DNA of 20,537 bases from Lysobacteraceae bacterium (lineage in GTDB: Bacteria > Pseudomonadota > Gammaproteobacteria > Xanthomonadales > Xanthomonadaceae): NCBI GenBank assembly GCA_003505795.1, contig DNXT01000258.1:1-20537 (forward strand), given 5' to 3'. This document shows positions 1 through 8,495 of the stretch, in pieces. The notes under the pieces are model-generated. The model saw nothing but the letters and a program-made list of their open reading frames with translations. It searched no databases and was not told where the DNA came from. The position numbers and the translations under genes were made by a program. Within the stretch, counting starts at the first letter, position 1; each line of letters opens with the position of its first letter.

Positions 1-34
1 GTCGGCGCCAGGGCCGCGGCGCGGCGGCGCTACC

Positions 35-649
35 TCAGCCCGTCGCCAGCGGCAGCACGCGCTCGAGCAGCTTGCGCAGCAGCTTGCGATCGAAGTCCGG
101 TTCGCGCGCGGCCAGCTGCAGCAGACCGTCGGCCACGGCCTGGATCAGCGCCGCGGCCAGCTCCAGTTCCTCGGCGCTGCGACGGCGCCCGTGTCCGGCA
201 TCGCGCTTGCGCACCCAGTCCGCGACCAGCAGGCGTACGTCGCGGCTGTTGCGTTGCAGATCGCGGGCGACGTGCGGGTCGCGCGTGCCGAGCGCGGTGA
301 TCTCGCTGAGCAGGCCGGCATGGAAGGAATAGTGCATGCGGCTGCACCACAGCTCGAAGGTCGATTCGAGGGTGCCGACGAAGTCGTCCGACGGCTGGAT
401 CCGGGCGAGGCCCGCCCGGCTTTCTTCCAGCTGCTGGCGGATCAAGGCCAGCACGACCGCCCGCTTGTTCTCGAAATAATGGTAGGACAGCCCGGTGCTC
501 AAGCCCGCGCGCGCGGCGATCCTGGCCATCGACGCGGCCTCGAAGCCATCCTCGATGAAGCACTCGCGCGCCGCGTCGAGGATGCGCTGGCGTTGCTGGC
601 GGGCATGGTCGGTCTGCATGGAGTGGTCGTGATCGCCGGAAGCGGGCAT
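35..649 (-). CDS. TetR/AcrR-family transcriptional regulator
   Basis: A 204-residue one-component repressor-type regulator. The N-terminal DNA-binding domain (about residues 20 to 66) shows the TetR pattern RQRILDAARECFIEDGF, then a helix-turn-helix ending in GLSTGLSYHYFENKRAVV. The remaining ~140 residues would be the ligand-binding and dimerisation domain, and the ligand cannot be read from sequence. The open frame continues upstream to a TTG at 724, but that stretch covers the inverted repeat at 707-726, a likely operator. I therefore start at the ATG at 649; the ATG at 619 is also possible, and neither has a strong ribosome-binding site. The gene is divergent from the TonB-dependent receptor at 782 and probably controls it and itself. 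Family call is firm, start is uncertain. Confidence 0.9.
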   Translation of the reverse strand: MPASGDHDHSMQTDHARQQRQRILDAARECFIEDGFEAASMARIAARAGLSTGLSYHYFENKRAVVLALIRQQLEESRAGLARIQPSDDFVGTLESTFELWCSRMHYSFHAGLLSEITALGTRDPHVARDLQRNSRDVRLLVADWVRKRDAGHGRRRSAEELELAAALIQAVADGLLQLAAREPDFDRKLLRKLLERVLPLATG

Positions 650-706
650 GGGGGTTTCGCCGCGTTGGGAAGGTAGCGCGTGGCAATGATAGACCTGGGG
701 AACGAG

Positions 707-726
707 GGTTGAACGGTCATTCAACC
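707..726. promoter_or_regulatory. Inverted repeat, probable TetR operator
   Basis: GGTTGAA-N6-TTCAACC is a perfect 7-bp inverted repeat spanning 20 bp. It overlaps a second nested repeat, ACGGT-N6-ACCGT (713-728). It lies in the divergent gap between the TetR gene and the TonB-dependent receptor, 58 bp from the chosen TetR start and 55 bp from the receptor start. Size and symmetry match operators bound by TetR-family dimers. The assignment to this TetR protein is inferred from position. Confidence 0.6.
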
Positions 727-781
727 GTCATCGGCGGTCTCCAGAATGCGCGCCACTCCAACCGCCCCCCGCGAGAAATCC

Positions 782-3070
782 ATGCGCCATCCGCTCTCCC
801 GCGCCATTGCCGTGGCGATGGTTTCGTTCGCCTCCACGCCGCTGCTTTCGGACGACGCGTACGCGCAGGAAGCCGCCGCATCCGCCCGTGCGCCCGCCGG
901 CGACGCGGTCACCCTCGACCAGGTGCTCGTCTCCGCGCAGAAGCGCGTGACCAACCTGCAGCAAACGCCGATCTCCGCCTCGGTGGTCAACGACGAGGCG
1001 CTGAAGGACCGCAGCGCGATCTCGCTCGGCAGCCTTGCCGATGGCTCGATCCCGTCGCTGCGGGTGGCGCCGTTCGGCACCCGCAGCTCGGCGCTGAACA
1101 TCGGCATGCGCGGCATCGGCGCCAGCGGCGACGCCAACCAGCCGGCGCGCGACCAGGGCGTGGGCGTGTACGTCGACGGCGTGTTCCTCGGCCGCGCGCA
1201 AGGGCTGGGCACCGCCCTGTACGACGTGGAACGCATCGAAGTGCTCAAGGGCCCCCAGGGCACCCTGTTCGGCCGCAACACCGAAGGCGGCGCGATCAGC
1301 ATCGTGACCAAGGCGCCGAGCGGCGAGTTCGGCCTGAAGACCAACTTCGGCGTATCCAACTACCACGGCTACAGCAGCGGCGTGCACCTGGACCTGCCGC
1401 GGGTCGGCGACGTCAGCGTCAAGATCGACGCGATCCAGGCCCGCCGCGACGGCACCACCGACAACCCGATGCGCGGCCAGCCGGATTTCAACGGCTACGA
1501 CAAGCGCGGCGCGCGCGTCAGCGCGCTGTGGCAGCCCGGCGACGACTTCCAGGTACTGTACGCGATCGACCACTCCTACGACGCGACCACCCCGTACCAC
1601 GCCCAGTACCTCGGCGGCAGCACCTACCCGCGCGGACCGCTGCTGGGCGCCGGCGCTTCCGAAAGCCGCCGCGACAGCGCGATCATCGGCGTGCCGCAGG
1701 ACGACAACATCGGCAGGACCGACGGCCACCTGTTGAACCTGAGCTGGACGATCGCCGACAACCTCGAGCTGAGGTCGATCAGCGCCTACCGCCAGCTCGA
1801 GCAGGGCCAGCTCGACAACGGCCTGACCGACGCGATCTCGGTGTTCGCGCCGAACGGGGAGTTCGGGCGCTACAGCCTGGCCCGCTTCTACCAGCACCAG
1901 TACAGCGAGGAACTGCAGCTGATCGGCAATACCGCGCAGGTCGAGTACGTGCTCGGCGCGTTCTACTACCACGAAACCGTGGGCGACAACGCGCAGACCC
2001 CGAACACCTTGCGCTGGAACGAGGACGGCAGCGGCTACAGCGTGATCAACATGCCGCTGGACCTGGACGCGGTGCGCATCGACCGCGCCAGCAAGGCCTA
2101 CGCCGACAGCCTCGGCCTGTTCGGCCAGGCCACCTGGACCCCGGATTCGCTGCAGCACCTGCACCTGACCGCCGGCGGCCGCTGGACCAAGGACGACAAG
2201 GACGGCAGGCTCTACATCGTCAACGGCGCCGCCTCGGACCTGCGCTTCGACGGCTCGTGGAGCCGCTTCGACCCGATGTTCAGCGTCGCCTACGACCTTG
2301 GCGAGAACGCGATGGTCTACGCCAAGTGGAGCACCGGCTTCAAGGCCGGCGGCGCCAACTCGCGCTCGACCAGCTACCGCGAATTCGCGCCTGAAGAGGT
2401 GGAAGCGATCGAGCTCGGCTTCAAGTCGCAGTTCTGGGACAACCGCGCACGCCTCAACCTCGCGCTGTTCGACTCGACCATCAAGGACAAGCAGATGGAC
2501 TTCTATCTGCCGCTGGCGCCGGGCCAGACCCGCACCACCTCCGACACCACCAACGCCTTGTCCGAGGGCACGTCCAGGGGTGCGGAGCTGGAGTTCAGCG
2601 TGGTGCCGCTGGACGGCCTGACCTTGAGCCTGAACTACGCCTACACCAAGGCCGACGCGCTGACCTCGCCGAACCCGTACTACGTGGAGGGCCAGGCCGA
2701 ATCCGAGCGCTTCGCCACCGTGCTGCCGCTGTACGCGCCGAAGAACGCCGGCAGCCTCGGCATCGACTACCTGCTGCCGACCGGCGCCTCGGCGCTGAAG
2801 TTCCACCTCGACGGCAACTGGTCCGACGGCTACTACACCAGCGAGTACGACCAGACCATGACCGACGATGCCTTCATCGTGAACGCGCGCGTCGCCCTGC
2901 TCGACGTGCCGATGGGCAGGAGCGGCGCCACCGCCGAGTTCTCGCTATGGTCGCGCAACCTCCTGGACGAGGAGCACCTGACCATGCTGAGCCACATCGC
3001 CGGCCTGGGCAGCTACGGCATCTTCAACGATCCGCGCACCGTCGGCTTCGACGTCACCCTCCGCTTCTGA
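782..3070 (+). CDS. TonB-dependent outer-membrane receptor
   Basis: A 762-residue outer-membrane beta-barrel that imports a scarce substrate (siderophore, cofactor or carbohydrate) with energy from TonB-ExbBD. A signal peptide (MRHPLSRAIAVAMVSF, ending near DAYAQEA) is followed by a TonB-box-like segment (LDQVLVSAQKR). A plug domain follows (RGIGASGDANQPARDQGVGV, then EVLKGPQGTLFGRNTEGGAI), then a long barrel rich in alternating aromatic strands. The protein ends in phenylalanine (GFDVTLRF), as outer-membrane barrels do. No N-terminal STN signalling domain is seen, so control is likely by the divergent TetR rather than by a sigma/anti-sigma pair. I prefer the ATG at 782 to the one at 746 because it begins a clean signal peptide. 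The substrate cannot be told from sequence. The next gene follows after 19 bp, probably in the same operon. Confidence 0.93.
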   Translation: MRHPLSRAIAVAMVSFASTPLLSDDAYAQEAAASARAPAGDAVTLDQVLVSAQKRVTNLQQTPISASVVNDEALKDRSAISLGSLADGSIPSLRVAPFGTRSSALNIGMRGIGASGDANQPARDQGVGVYVDGVFLGRAQGLGTALYDVERIEVLKGPQGTLFGRNTEGGAISIVTKAPSGEFGLKTNFGVSNYHGYSSGVHLDLPRVGDVSVKIDAIQARRDGTTDNPMRGQPDFNGYDKRGARVSALWQPGDDFQVLYAIDHSYDATTPYHAQYLGGSTYPRGPLLGAGASESRRDSAIIGVPQDDNIGRTDGHLLNLSWTIADNLELRSISAYRQLEQGQLDNGLTDAISVFAPNGEFGRYSLARFYQHQYSEELQLIGNTAQVEYVLGAFYYHETVGDNAQTPNTLRWNEDGSGYSVINMPLDLDAVRIDRASKAYADSLGLFGQATWTPDSLQHLHLTAGGRWTKDDKDGRLYIVNGAASDLRFDGSWSRFDPMFSVAYDLGENAMVYAKWSTGFKAGGANSRSTSYREFAPEEVEAIELGFKSQFWDNRARLNLALFDSTIKDKQMDFYLPLAPGQTRTTSDTTNALSEGTSRGAELEFSVVPLDGLTLSLNYAYTKADALTSPNPYYVEGQAESERFATVLPLYAPKNAGSLGIDYLLPTGASALKFHLDGNWSDGYYTSEYDQTMTDDAFIVNARVALLDVPMGRSGATAEFSLWSRNLLDEEHLTMLSHIAGLGSYGIFNDPRTVGFDVTLRF

Positions 3071-3089
3071 TCGCCACGAGGAACCCAGG

Positions 3090-4247
3090 ATGAAACTCAA
3101 CAAGAAGCTGCTGGTCGCCGCGCTCGTCGCCGTCGCCTTCGACGCCAGCGCCGAACTGCCGACCGACGTCGCCGTCGAACGCATCTCGCCGACCAGGATC
3201 GCCGTGGTCTGGAACGGCGCGCTGGTGGGTGGCGAGAAGTTCGACATCGTGCTGAGCGACGCGGAAGGCAACGCCGCCGCGCCGGCGAAGACGCTCGACG
3301 ACGTCGCCGGCGCCGGCGGTCGCGCCGAACTGGAGCACGTCGCCGGCGTGCGCCCGTACGTGCTGGTCGACGACAACGAAGGGCGCAGGGTCGTCGTCGG
3401 CGAGCGCATCCTGCCGCTGGAAGGCGGAGTCAACTTCCGCGACCTCGGCGGCTACCGCACCACCGACGGCCGCAGCGTGAAGTGGGGCACGCTGTACCGC
3501 AGCGGCGTGATGAGCGACCTGACCGATTCCGACTACGCCTATCTGCAGAAGCTCGGCATCAAGGTCATCTGCGACCTGCGCTCGCAGGACGAGCGCGCAC
3601 TCGAACCGACCGATGCCGAGCGCATCACCCATGGCGGCAAGTACTACAGCCGCGACTACAGGATGGACTTCGACGCCAGCGGCTTCGCCCAGGCGTTCGG
3701 CCAGCCCGGCGCCGACCCGGCGCTGACCGCGCTGCGCGTCTTCGCCGGCTTCTACCGGCAGATGCCCAGGCAGTACGCGACGCAGTTCAGGCAGGCCTTC
3801 GCCGACCTGAAGCAGGGCCAGGGCCTGTTGTGGAACTGCAGCGCCGGCAAGGACCGCACCGGCCTGCTCGGCGCGCTGGTGCTGACCGCGCTCGGCGTCG
3901 AGCCGGAAATGGTGAGCGCCGACTACGCACTCAGCACGCACGTCTACCCCAAGCAGGAAGCCGCCCGCCAGGCCAGGCGCAAGGCCACCGCCGCGCAGCC
4001 GGGAGAGAAGCAGGCCGATTCGCCGCACACCTCGACCATGAGCGCGATGGCCAAGCTGCCGCCGGAAGCGGCCCAGGTGCTGAAGGGCACCGACGCTTCG
4101 CTGATCGCCGCGGCCTTCGACCAGATCCGCAACGACTACGGCTCGCTCGATGCGTATTTCGAGAAGGAACTGGGCGTAAGCAGCGCCGACCGCAAGCGGC
4201 TGCAGGAACTGTACCTGGAGCCGTCGCCGCTGCTGGCCGGCAAGTGA
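3090..4247 (+). CDS. Secreted tyrosine/dual-specificity phosphatase-family protein
   Basis: A 385-residue exported protein of the bacterial tyrosine phosphatase family (Y_phosphatase3 type). It has a signal peptide (MKLNKKLLVAALVAVAF, cut near DASAE), a beta-rich domain (about 23-108), then the phosphatase domain starting at GGVNFRDLGGYRTTDGRSVK. The P-loop CSAGKDRTG supplies catalytic Cys250 and Arg256 (CX5R). The residue before the cysteine is Asn249, where the family usually has His. This could change the cysteine's reactivity. A good ribosome-binding site (GAGGAA) precedes the ATG, only 19 bp after the receptor stop, so the two are almost surely co-transcribed under the TetR regulator. 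Family members act on phosphotyrosine or phosphoinositides; the substrate here is unknown. Confidence 0.85.
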   Translation: MKLNKKLLVAALVAVAFDASAELPTDVAVERISPTRIAVVWNGALVGGEKFDIVLSDAEGNAAAPAKTLDDVAGAGGRAELEHVAGVRPYVLVDDNEGRRVVVGERILPLEGGVNFRDLGGYRTTDGRSVKWGTLYRSGVMSDLTDSDYAYLQKLGIKVICDLRSQDERALEPTDAERITHGGKYYSRDYRMDFDASGFAQAFGQPGADPALTALRVFAGFYRQMPRQYATQFRQAFADLKQGQGLLWNCSAGKDRTGLLGALVLTALGVEPEMVSADYALSTHVYPKQEAARQARRKATAAQPGEKQADSPHTSTMSAMAKLPPEAAQVLKGTDASLIAAAFDQIRNDYGSLDAYFEKELGVSSADRKRLQELYLEPSPLLAGK

Positions 4248-4271
4248 CCTGGCGCGACCGGCATGTAAACG

Positions 4272-4290
4272 CGCTGCCTACATGGCAGCG
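4272..4290 (+). terminator. Stem-loop after the receptor/phosphatase operon
   Basis: CGCTGCC-TACAT-GGCAGCG is a perfect 7-bp stem with a 5-nt loop, 25 bp after the phosphatase stop. No T-run follows, so it may be a weak terminator or an mRNA 3' end stabiliser. Confidence 0.4.
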
Positions 4291-4909
4291 TTGAAGAAAG
4301 AGAGCGGAATCCTGGAAGAAGCGGCGGCGTAGTCCCTGGCCGAGGCTTGCCACCCTCGCAGCCACTGCGGCGAAGACCTCTAGCCCCTGCCTTCCACGCT
4401 CCCAGGGCCGGCGACAAGCAAAAACCCCGCGTTTCGACAACGCGGGGTCCGGGACTCCCGATCTTTCCCGATAGGCCATGGCCGGGCCGAGGCGGTTTGG
4501 CTGGAACCCCGGGTTTCCGGCCATGCCTGCGCCGACCCCGCCTCGGAATCCGGCACCCCCAGGCACGTGCTCCAGCGTGGCCATGTCACCCGTCCTGCTT
4601 CTCCGCCGCGCTACCTGCCGGATCCCTACCTGCGTGCTCATGTGCGCGTATTGGGCTGCCTGGCCGACTTCCGAGGCATCGCGTGCAATGGCGCCACGGC
4701 CATCGATGGGGCCGGGCCGCCCGCGCTGTGCGCAGCTAGATCTGGACCGCACCTAACACTTGCAAGCGCGACGATGCCGACCTCGACCGGCTCGACGCCG
4801 AGGTCAGATGGCGCAGCGGCAAGCCGATGAAAGACGAAGCAACCCGGCCCTTTCCGCGACAGGCGCCCGGCCCGTCACGGAAGCTGGACTCCCGCGACCG
4901 CCCGTCGCG
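4291..4909. other. Intergenic region without a supported gene
   Basis: Gap between the convergent phosphatase and di-heme lipoprotein genes. It holds the minus-strand terminator at 4420-4447. The open frames through it run over that hairpin and have arginine/proline-rich, low-complexity translations, so I do not call them. A short stretch at 4770-4860 reads on the + strand as an ordinary-looking acidic/basic protein tail (DDADLDRLDAEVRWRSGKPM), but no start, ribosome-binding site or family supports it; it may be a decayed gene end. Confidence 0.6.
4420..4447 (-). terminator. Rho-independent terminator, minus strand
   Basis: Read on the minus strand, a 9-bp perfect stem (CCCCGCGTT / AACGCGGGG, loop GTCGA) is followed at once by five T residues. 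That is a textbook intrinsic terminator. It lies about 460 bp past the stop of the di-heme lipoprotein gene, the only minus-strand gene before it, so either that mRNA has a long 3' tail or a small RNA lies between. Confidence 0.75.
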
Positions 4910-7174
4910 TCACAGCGACTCCAGGAAGGCCAGGATCGCATCGCGGTCGGCCCGGGCCATCGCCTCGAAGCGGGCGCGGCTGCCGGCGGCTTCGCCGCCG
5001 TGCCAGGCGATGGCCTCCGTCAGCGTGCGGGCGCGCCCGTCGTGCAGGTAGCGCACGCTTTGCGGGTCGGCCTGGCCGGTGCCCTTCTGCACGTACTTCA
5101 GCGAACCCAGGCCCCACAGCGGCTGGGTGCGCCACAGGTTGGGCGCGGCCTCGCCCTCGGTCAGCGTATCGGCCATCTCGCTGCCCATGTCGTGCAGCAG
5201 CAGGTCGGTATAGGGCCGGATCGTCTGGTTGCGCAGTTCGGCGAGCGGGTGGTTGCCGCCGGTCCGGATCTGCGCCACGTGGCAGGCGCTGCATTGCGCC
5301 TGGGCGAACAGCTCCTGGCCGCGCGCGACCTTCGCCTCGTCCACCTGATGCTCCGGCGGCGTGACCGTGCCGTCGGTGTAGCCGCTGCGCAGGCTGCGCT
5401 GCGCCGGAACGCCCAGCAGCTGCAGGTAGTTGCTCAGCCGGTCCAGCTCGGCGGCGCTGACCGAAGACGCGGCGGTCGCGTTCTTGCAATCGGTCGAGGC
5501 CGGGTTGAGCTGGCACGCGAACGCCTTGTAGACGGGGGTGGTGACGCCCATGTCGAGCAGGAAGGCGGTGCCCGCCTGCTGACGCAGCGAACCCTTGCCG
5601 GCCTTCCAGCCGAAGCGGCCCAGATGGCGCAGCCCGGTCTCGGGGTCGACGGAAAAGTTGGGCACGCCGCGCACGCCGTCGCCGTTGCTGTCGTCGGGGT
5701 CGGCCAGCGCCAGGATGGTGGTCTCGTCGATCGCTTCCAGCAGGCCCATGCCGATCACCTGCGGCGCCTGCCGCACCGAGTAGTTGGCCGGCACCGCGCC
5801 GGTGAAGGCGTAGACCGGCTTGCGCAGTTCGACCACCTCGCCGTCGGGCAGCCTGCGCTGCGTGGTCTGGTACGACTGGATCGTCACCGAGTAGTCCGGC
5901 GCGTTGGCGTCGCGCGCCAGCTGCTGCACGCTGAGTCCGTAGGTGGGGTCCGGCGTCCGCGCTCCGGTCGAACTCACCGCGGCGGTCAGCACGTTCATCG
6001 TGTTCAAGCGTTCGCCTATCTCCGCCGCCGGGCTGCGGCCGTTCAACGAGTGGCAGCCCAGGCAGCGCTCCTGGTTGAAGCGCGTACCGAGCTGGTTGAC
6101 GTGCTGCGCGAACACCGGGTTCGCGTTGGGGTTTTCCGAGTGCCTGCCGTCGAGGAAGGAGGTGTGGAACAGCCGCCGTCCTTCGACGAAGCGCTGCATG
6201 TTGGCGATGCCGATGTTGGTGGCCGACTGCTGGAACACGCGGTGCGGTTCTTCGGAATAGTTGTACGACACGCTGGCCAGGCCGCCCAGCAGCGTGGCAT
6301 CGGGCAGCGGCGTGGTGTCGAGCTTCGGCGCGGTGCCGTACCACGGCACGAAGCCCTTGCCGACCACGTACATCTGTTCCAGCGAGTAGTAACGGATCGG
6401 GCCGCCGTCGATCAACGCGACGTTGCTGTCCGGCGCGTGGTCGAGGAAGGTGCTGCCGGTCATCTCGATCTTGTCGCCGATCTGCAGCCTGTTGTCCGGC
6501 CGGGTGTTGCCGATGTACTTCTGCTCGTCGCCGTAGCGCCAGTAGTCCAGGATGGTGCCCCTGCCGCCTCCGGCCACGCACATTTCCTCGATCTTCTCGG
6601 TAGGGCCGCAACGCTGGCTGCCGTCGATCGGGTTGCTGAGGCCGGTGTTCAACTGCCAGCCGTATTCGCCGACGCCAGGGTCGACGCGGCGGAAGGCGTT
6701 GAAGGCGGTGTCGACCATGATGCCGGCGTTGGAGCGCAGGTAGGCGGTGATCCGCTGGCGTCCGGCCGGTACCTCGTCGCGGATGACCAGGCCGAAGGTG
6801 CGGTTCTGGAAGTAGAGCGACGGGAAAGCAAGGTAACTGCCCGGCCCCCTGTCCACCGGGTCGGTCCAATCCTCGCCGCCCTCGCGCGCATGGCGCGGCG
6901 TGGGACGGAAGCCGGCGTAGGTGACCAGGGTGCCATCGGCCTCGGTGTGCTGGATCTGCTCGAGAATCGGCGTGCCGCTGGCGAACAGCGGCACATAGTC
7001 GGCGCCGACGATGCCGGACGGCGGAGGAGTGACGGGAGGCGGCTCCACGGGAGGCGGGGGCGGGGGTGCCGCCGGTGCCGGCGTCGTCGACGCCTTGTCG
7101 TTGCCCCCACCGCCGCCACAGGCGGCCAGCATCATCGCGGCCAGCACGGCTGCGGCCATCGCACTTGTTCGCAT
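4910..7174 (-). CDS. Di-heme oxidoreductase lipoprotein (DUF1111/DHOR family)
   Basis: A 754-residue exported c-type cytochrome-like protein. The N-terminus is a lipoprotein signal with lipobox LAAC (Cys19), then a glycine run and a proline-rich linker (to about residue 55), so the protein is probably tethered to a membrane facing the periplasm or surface. Two heme-binding CXXCH motifs are visible: CLGCH at 371-375 and CSACH at 628-632. This fits the 'putative thiol oxidoreductase/di-heme peroxidase' family DUF1111; the true substrate of the family is poorly known. The start is the ATG at 7174, which lies 5 nt after an AAGGGG ribosome-binding site; the GTG at 7177 is too close. It is transcribed alone. 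Heme attachment would need the cytochrome c maturation system, not in this window. Confidence 0.85.
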   Translation of the reverse strand: MRTSAMAAAVLAAMMLAACGGGGGNDKASTTPAPAAPPPPPPVEPPPVTPPPSGIVGADYVPLFASGTPILEQIQHTEADGTLVTYAGFRPTPRHAREGGEDWTDPVDRGPGSYLAFPSLYFQNRTFGLVIRDEVPAGRQRITAYLRSNAGIMVDTAFNAFRRVDPGVGEYGWQLNTGLSNPIDGSQRCGPTEKIEEMCVAGGGRGTILDYWRYGDEQKYIGNTRPDNRLQIGDKIEMTGSTFLDHAPDSNVALIDGGPIRYYSLEQMYVVGKGFVPWYGTAPKLDTTPLPDATLLGGLASVSYNYSEEPHRVFQQSATNIGIANMQRFVEGRRLFHTSFLDGRHSENPNANPVFAQHVNQLGTRFNQERCLGCHSLNGRSPAAEIGERLNTMNVLTAAVSSTGARTPDPTYGLSVQQLARDANAPDYSVTIQSYQTTQRRLPDGEVVELRKPVYAFTGAVPANYSVRQAPQVIGMGLLEAIDETTILALADPDDSNGDGVRGVPNFSVDPETGLRHLGRFGWKAGKGSLRQQAGTAFLLDMGVTTPVYKAFACQLNPASTDCKNATAASSVSAAELDRLSNYLQLLGVPAQRSLRSGYTDGTVTPPEHQVDEAKVARGQELFAQAQCSACHVAQIRTGGNHPLAELRNQTIRPYTDLLLHDMGSEMADTLTEGEAAPNLWRTQPLWGLGSLKYVQKGTGQADPQSVRYLHDGRARTLTEAIAWHGGEAAGSRARFEAMARADRDAILAFLESL

Positions 7175-7177
7175 CAC

Positions 7178-7562
7178 TGCCCCTTAGAAATGAATGCCTG
7201 GCATAGGGCCTGCGATAGCGTCGCAAGCCCTACACGGCCAACCCCATGAATACGATGCCATACCACGCGCCTGCAAGATCGGACGCGTCGCACACTTGTG
7301 ACGGAACTGGCCCCCGGGGTTGGGTAACGGGTCCGGGCAAGGGCACTCCCACCCGCAGGCATTCCGGCAAGGGGACAGGGTGGGCTCCGCCCGCGATCCT
7401 CGGTACCTCCATTGCCTGGGCGGTGCGCCGGTGGTGGTCAGCGAGGGCTATCCGGCCGTCGGGATGCGCATGGACACCGCGATGCTGGCGAACAGCCCGG
7501 TCGGCACCCTTCACTGCCCCCTTCGCCGACCTCCGCCATGCGCTCGGCTCGGGCGCACTCGC
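7178..7562. other. Intergenic region without a supported gene
   Basis: Upstream region of the di-heme lipoprotein gene and downstream region of the thioredoxin-like gene. A fragment at 7401-7510 on the + strand reads as plausible protein (GGAPVVVSEGYPAVGMRMD) with high GC at third positions, but it lacks a start signal and runs into an antisense frame. It may be a gene remnant; I do not call it. Confidence 0.5.
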
Positions 7563-8495
7563 TCAGCCTTTCGGCCCATTCCCAAGAACGGCGTCATGCA
7601 GCTTTTCGAGCATCGCCTCGTCCGGCATGCCCTCCGAGATGCGCTCCAGGCGGTCGTCGTCGTGAAGCAGGAAGAAGGCAGGCGTGGCCGCCGCCGCGAG
7701 GTCGGACCACTCCTCGACGGTGGTGGAGACCAGGTACATCGTTCGTGGCGGATGCTGCGCGTTCCACCGGCGCACTTCCGCCAGGGTATCGGTCCCCACC
7801 TCCTGCCTGACCAGCAGCGTCGCGGTATCCAGAAGCGGACGCAGCCGGTCCGAATCCGACAATGCCGCGATCGCGCGATTGGAGGGAGCGCACAAGGGAT
7901 GCACCAGGACGACCAGGCGGTTGCCGGCACGCGGAAGCCGGCGTTCGTAGGGTGTACCCTCGTCGCCGAGGGCGATCACGCGCCTGCTTTCGTTGCTGGC
8001 GGCATCGCCCAGGCGGCGCAAGGGCGCCACGGGTTCCAGGCCGAGACCGGGATGCCCGGCGACCAGCGCGTTGGCCCGCCCGTCCTCGAACAAGGCGCGC
8101 TCGGCCTGGTACATCCGGCGGACATGCTTGGGTTGCAGCGCCCCCCGCTCGGCCAGCCGGCCGTACAGCGCGCGCAGCGTCGCTACCTCGCGCGGATCCG
8201 CCCACAGGGCGAGGACACTGTAAGTGGCCTCGAACAGATCCTCGACCCCGGAAACGCCCAGCGTCCCTTCCCGCCCCGCATAGGGCGTGGTCAGCGTACG
8301 GTACCTGCCGATCACGGCGTTCAAATGAGTGAAGCTGTCCAGTTCGCGCGTGGCCCGATCGAACCGGATGATCTCGTCGCTTATCGACCGCTCCGGCGGA
8401 ATCGGGTCGGCGGCCACGAGGGGGAACGAGATAAGAGCGCTGCACAGCAGCGCTCCCGTCGATACGGCCCCGATCCGGCGCACGCGGCGAAGCAT
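7563..8495 (-). CDS. Secreted thioredoxin-like protein
   Basis: A 310-residue protein with an N-terminal signal sequence (about residues 1-29, ending PLVAADP). The middle (30-190) is helical and unrecognised. The C-terminal ~120 residues look like a thioredoxin fold: strand LVVLVH, then PLCAPSNRAI with a CXXS motif (Cys202-Ala-Pro-Ser205), and TPAFFLL, whose Pro272 would be the usual cis-proline. Cys202 is the only cysteine of the mature protein, so it could do disulfide exchange but not two-cysteine redox cycling. The start is the ATG at 8495, which shares one base with the stop of the 38-residue peptide gene (TGATG). The longer frame from 8630 would run through that gene's ribosome-binding site. 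The thioredoxin assignment is inferred from motif order; I recognise no named family. Confidence 0.72.
   Translation of the reverse strand: MLRRVRRIGAVSTGALLCSALISFPLVAADPIPPERSISDEIIRFDRATRELDSFTHLNAVIGRYRTLTTPYAGREGTLGVSGVEDLFEATYSVLALWADPREVATLRALYGRLAERGALQPKHVRRMYQAERALFEDGRANALVAGHPGLGLEPVAPLRRLGDAASNESRRVIALGDEGTPYERRLPRAGNRLVVLVHPLCAPSNRAIAALSDSDRLRPLLDTATLLVRQEVGTDTLAEVRRWNAQHPPRTMYLVSTTVEEWSDLAAAATPAFFLLHDDDRLERISEGMPDEAMLEKLHDAVLGNGPKG

Noticed and set aside
728..2806. A 692-residue frame antisense to the TonB-dependent receptor
   Set aside because: It mirrors the receptor gene; in GC-rich DNA the antisense frame stays open. Its valine/alanine/arginine-rich translation shows no domain.
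3054..4028. A 324-residue frame antisense to the phosphatase
   Set aside because: The + strand has the signal peptide, P-loop and ribosome-binding site.
4447..4600. tRNA-like pieces (GGGGTTCCAGCC) before the minus-strand terminator
   Set aside because: I could not fold a cloverleaf with anticodon arm and acceptor stem.
4770..4860. Protein-like stretch on the + strand, possible decayed gene end
   Set aside because: No start, no ribosome-binding site, no family; it runs into the antisense of the di-heme gene.
4760..7249. An 829-residue frame antisense to the di-heme lipoprotein
   Set aside because: The minus strand holds a clear lipoprotein signal and two CXXCH motifs; the + frame has no domain and is rich in arginine.
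7401..7510. Protein-like stretch on the + strand (GGAPVVVSEGYPAVGM)
   Set aside because: High GC at third positions is weak evidence here; no start signal and no family match known to me.
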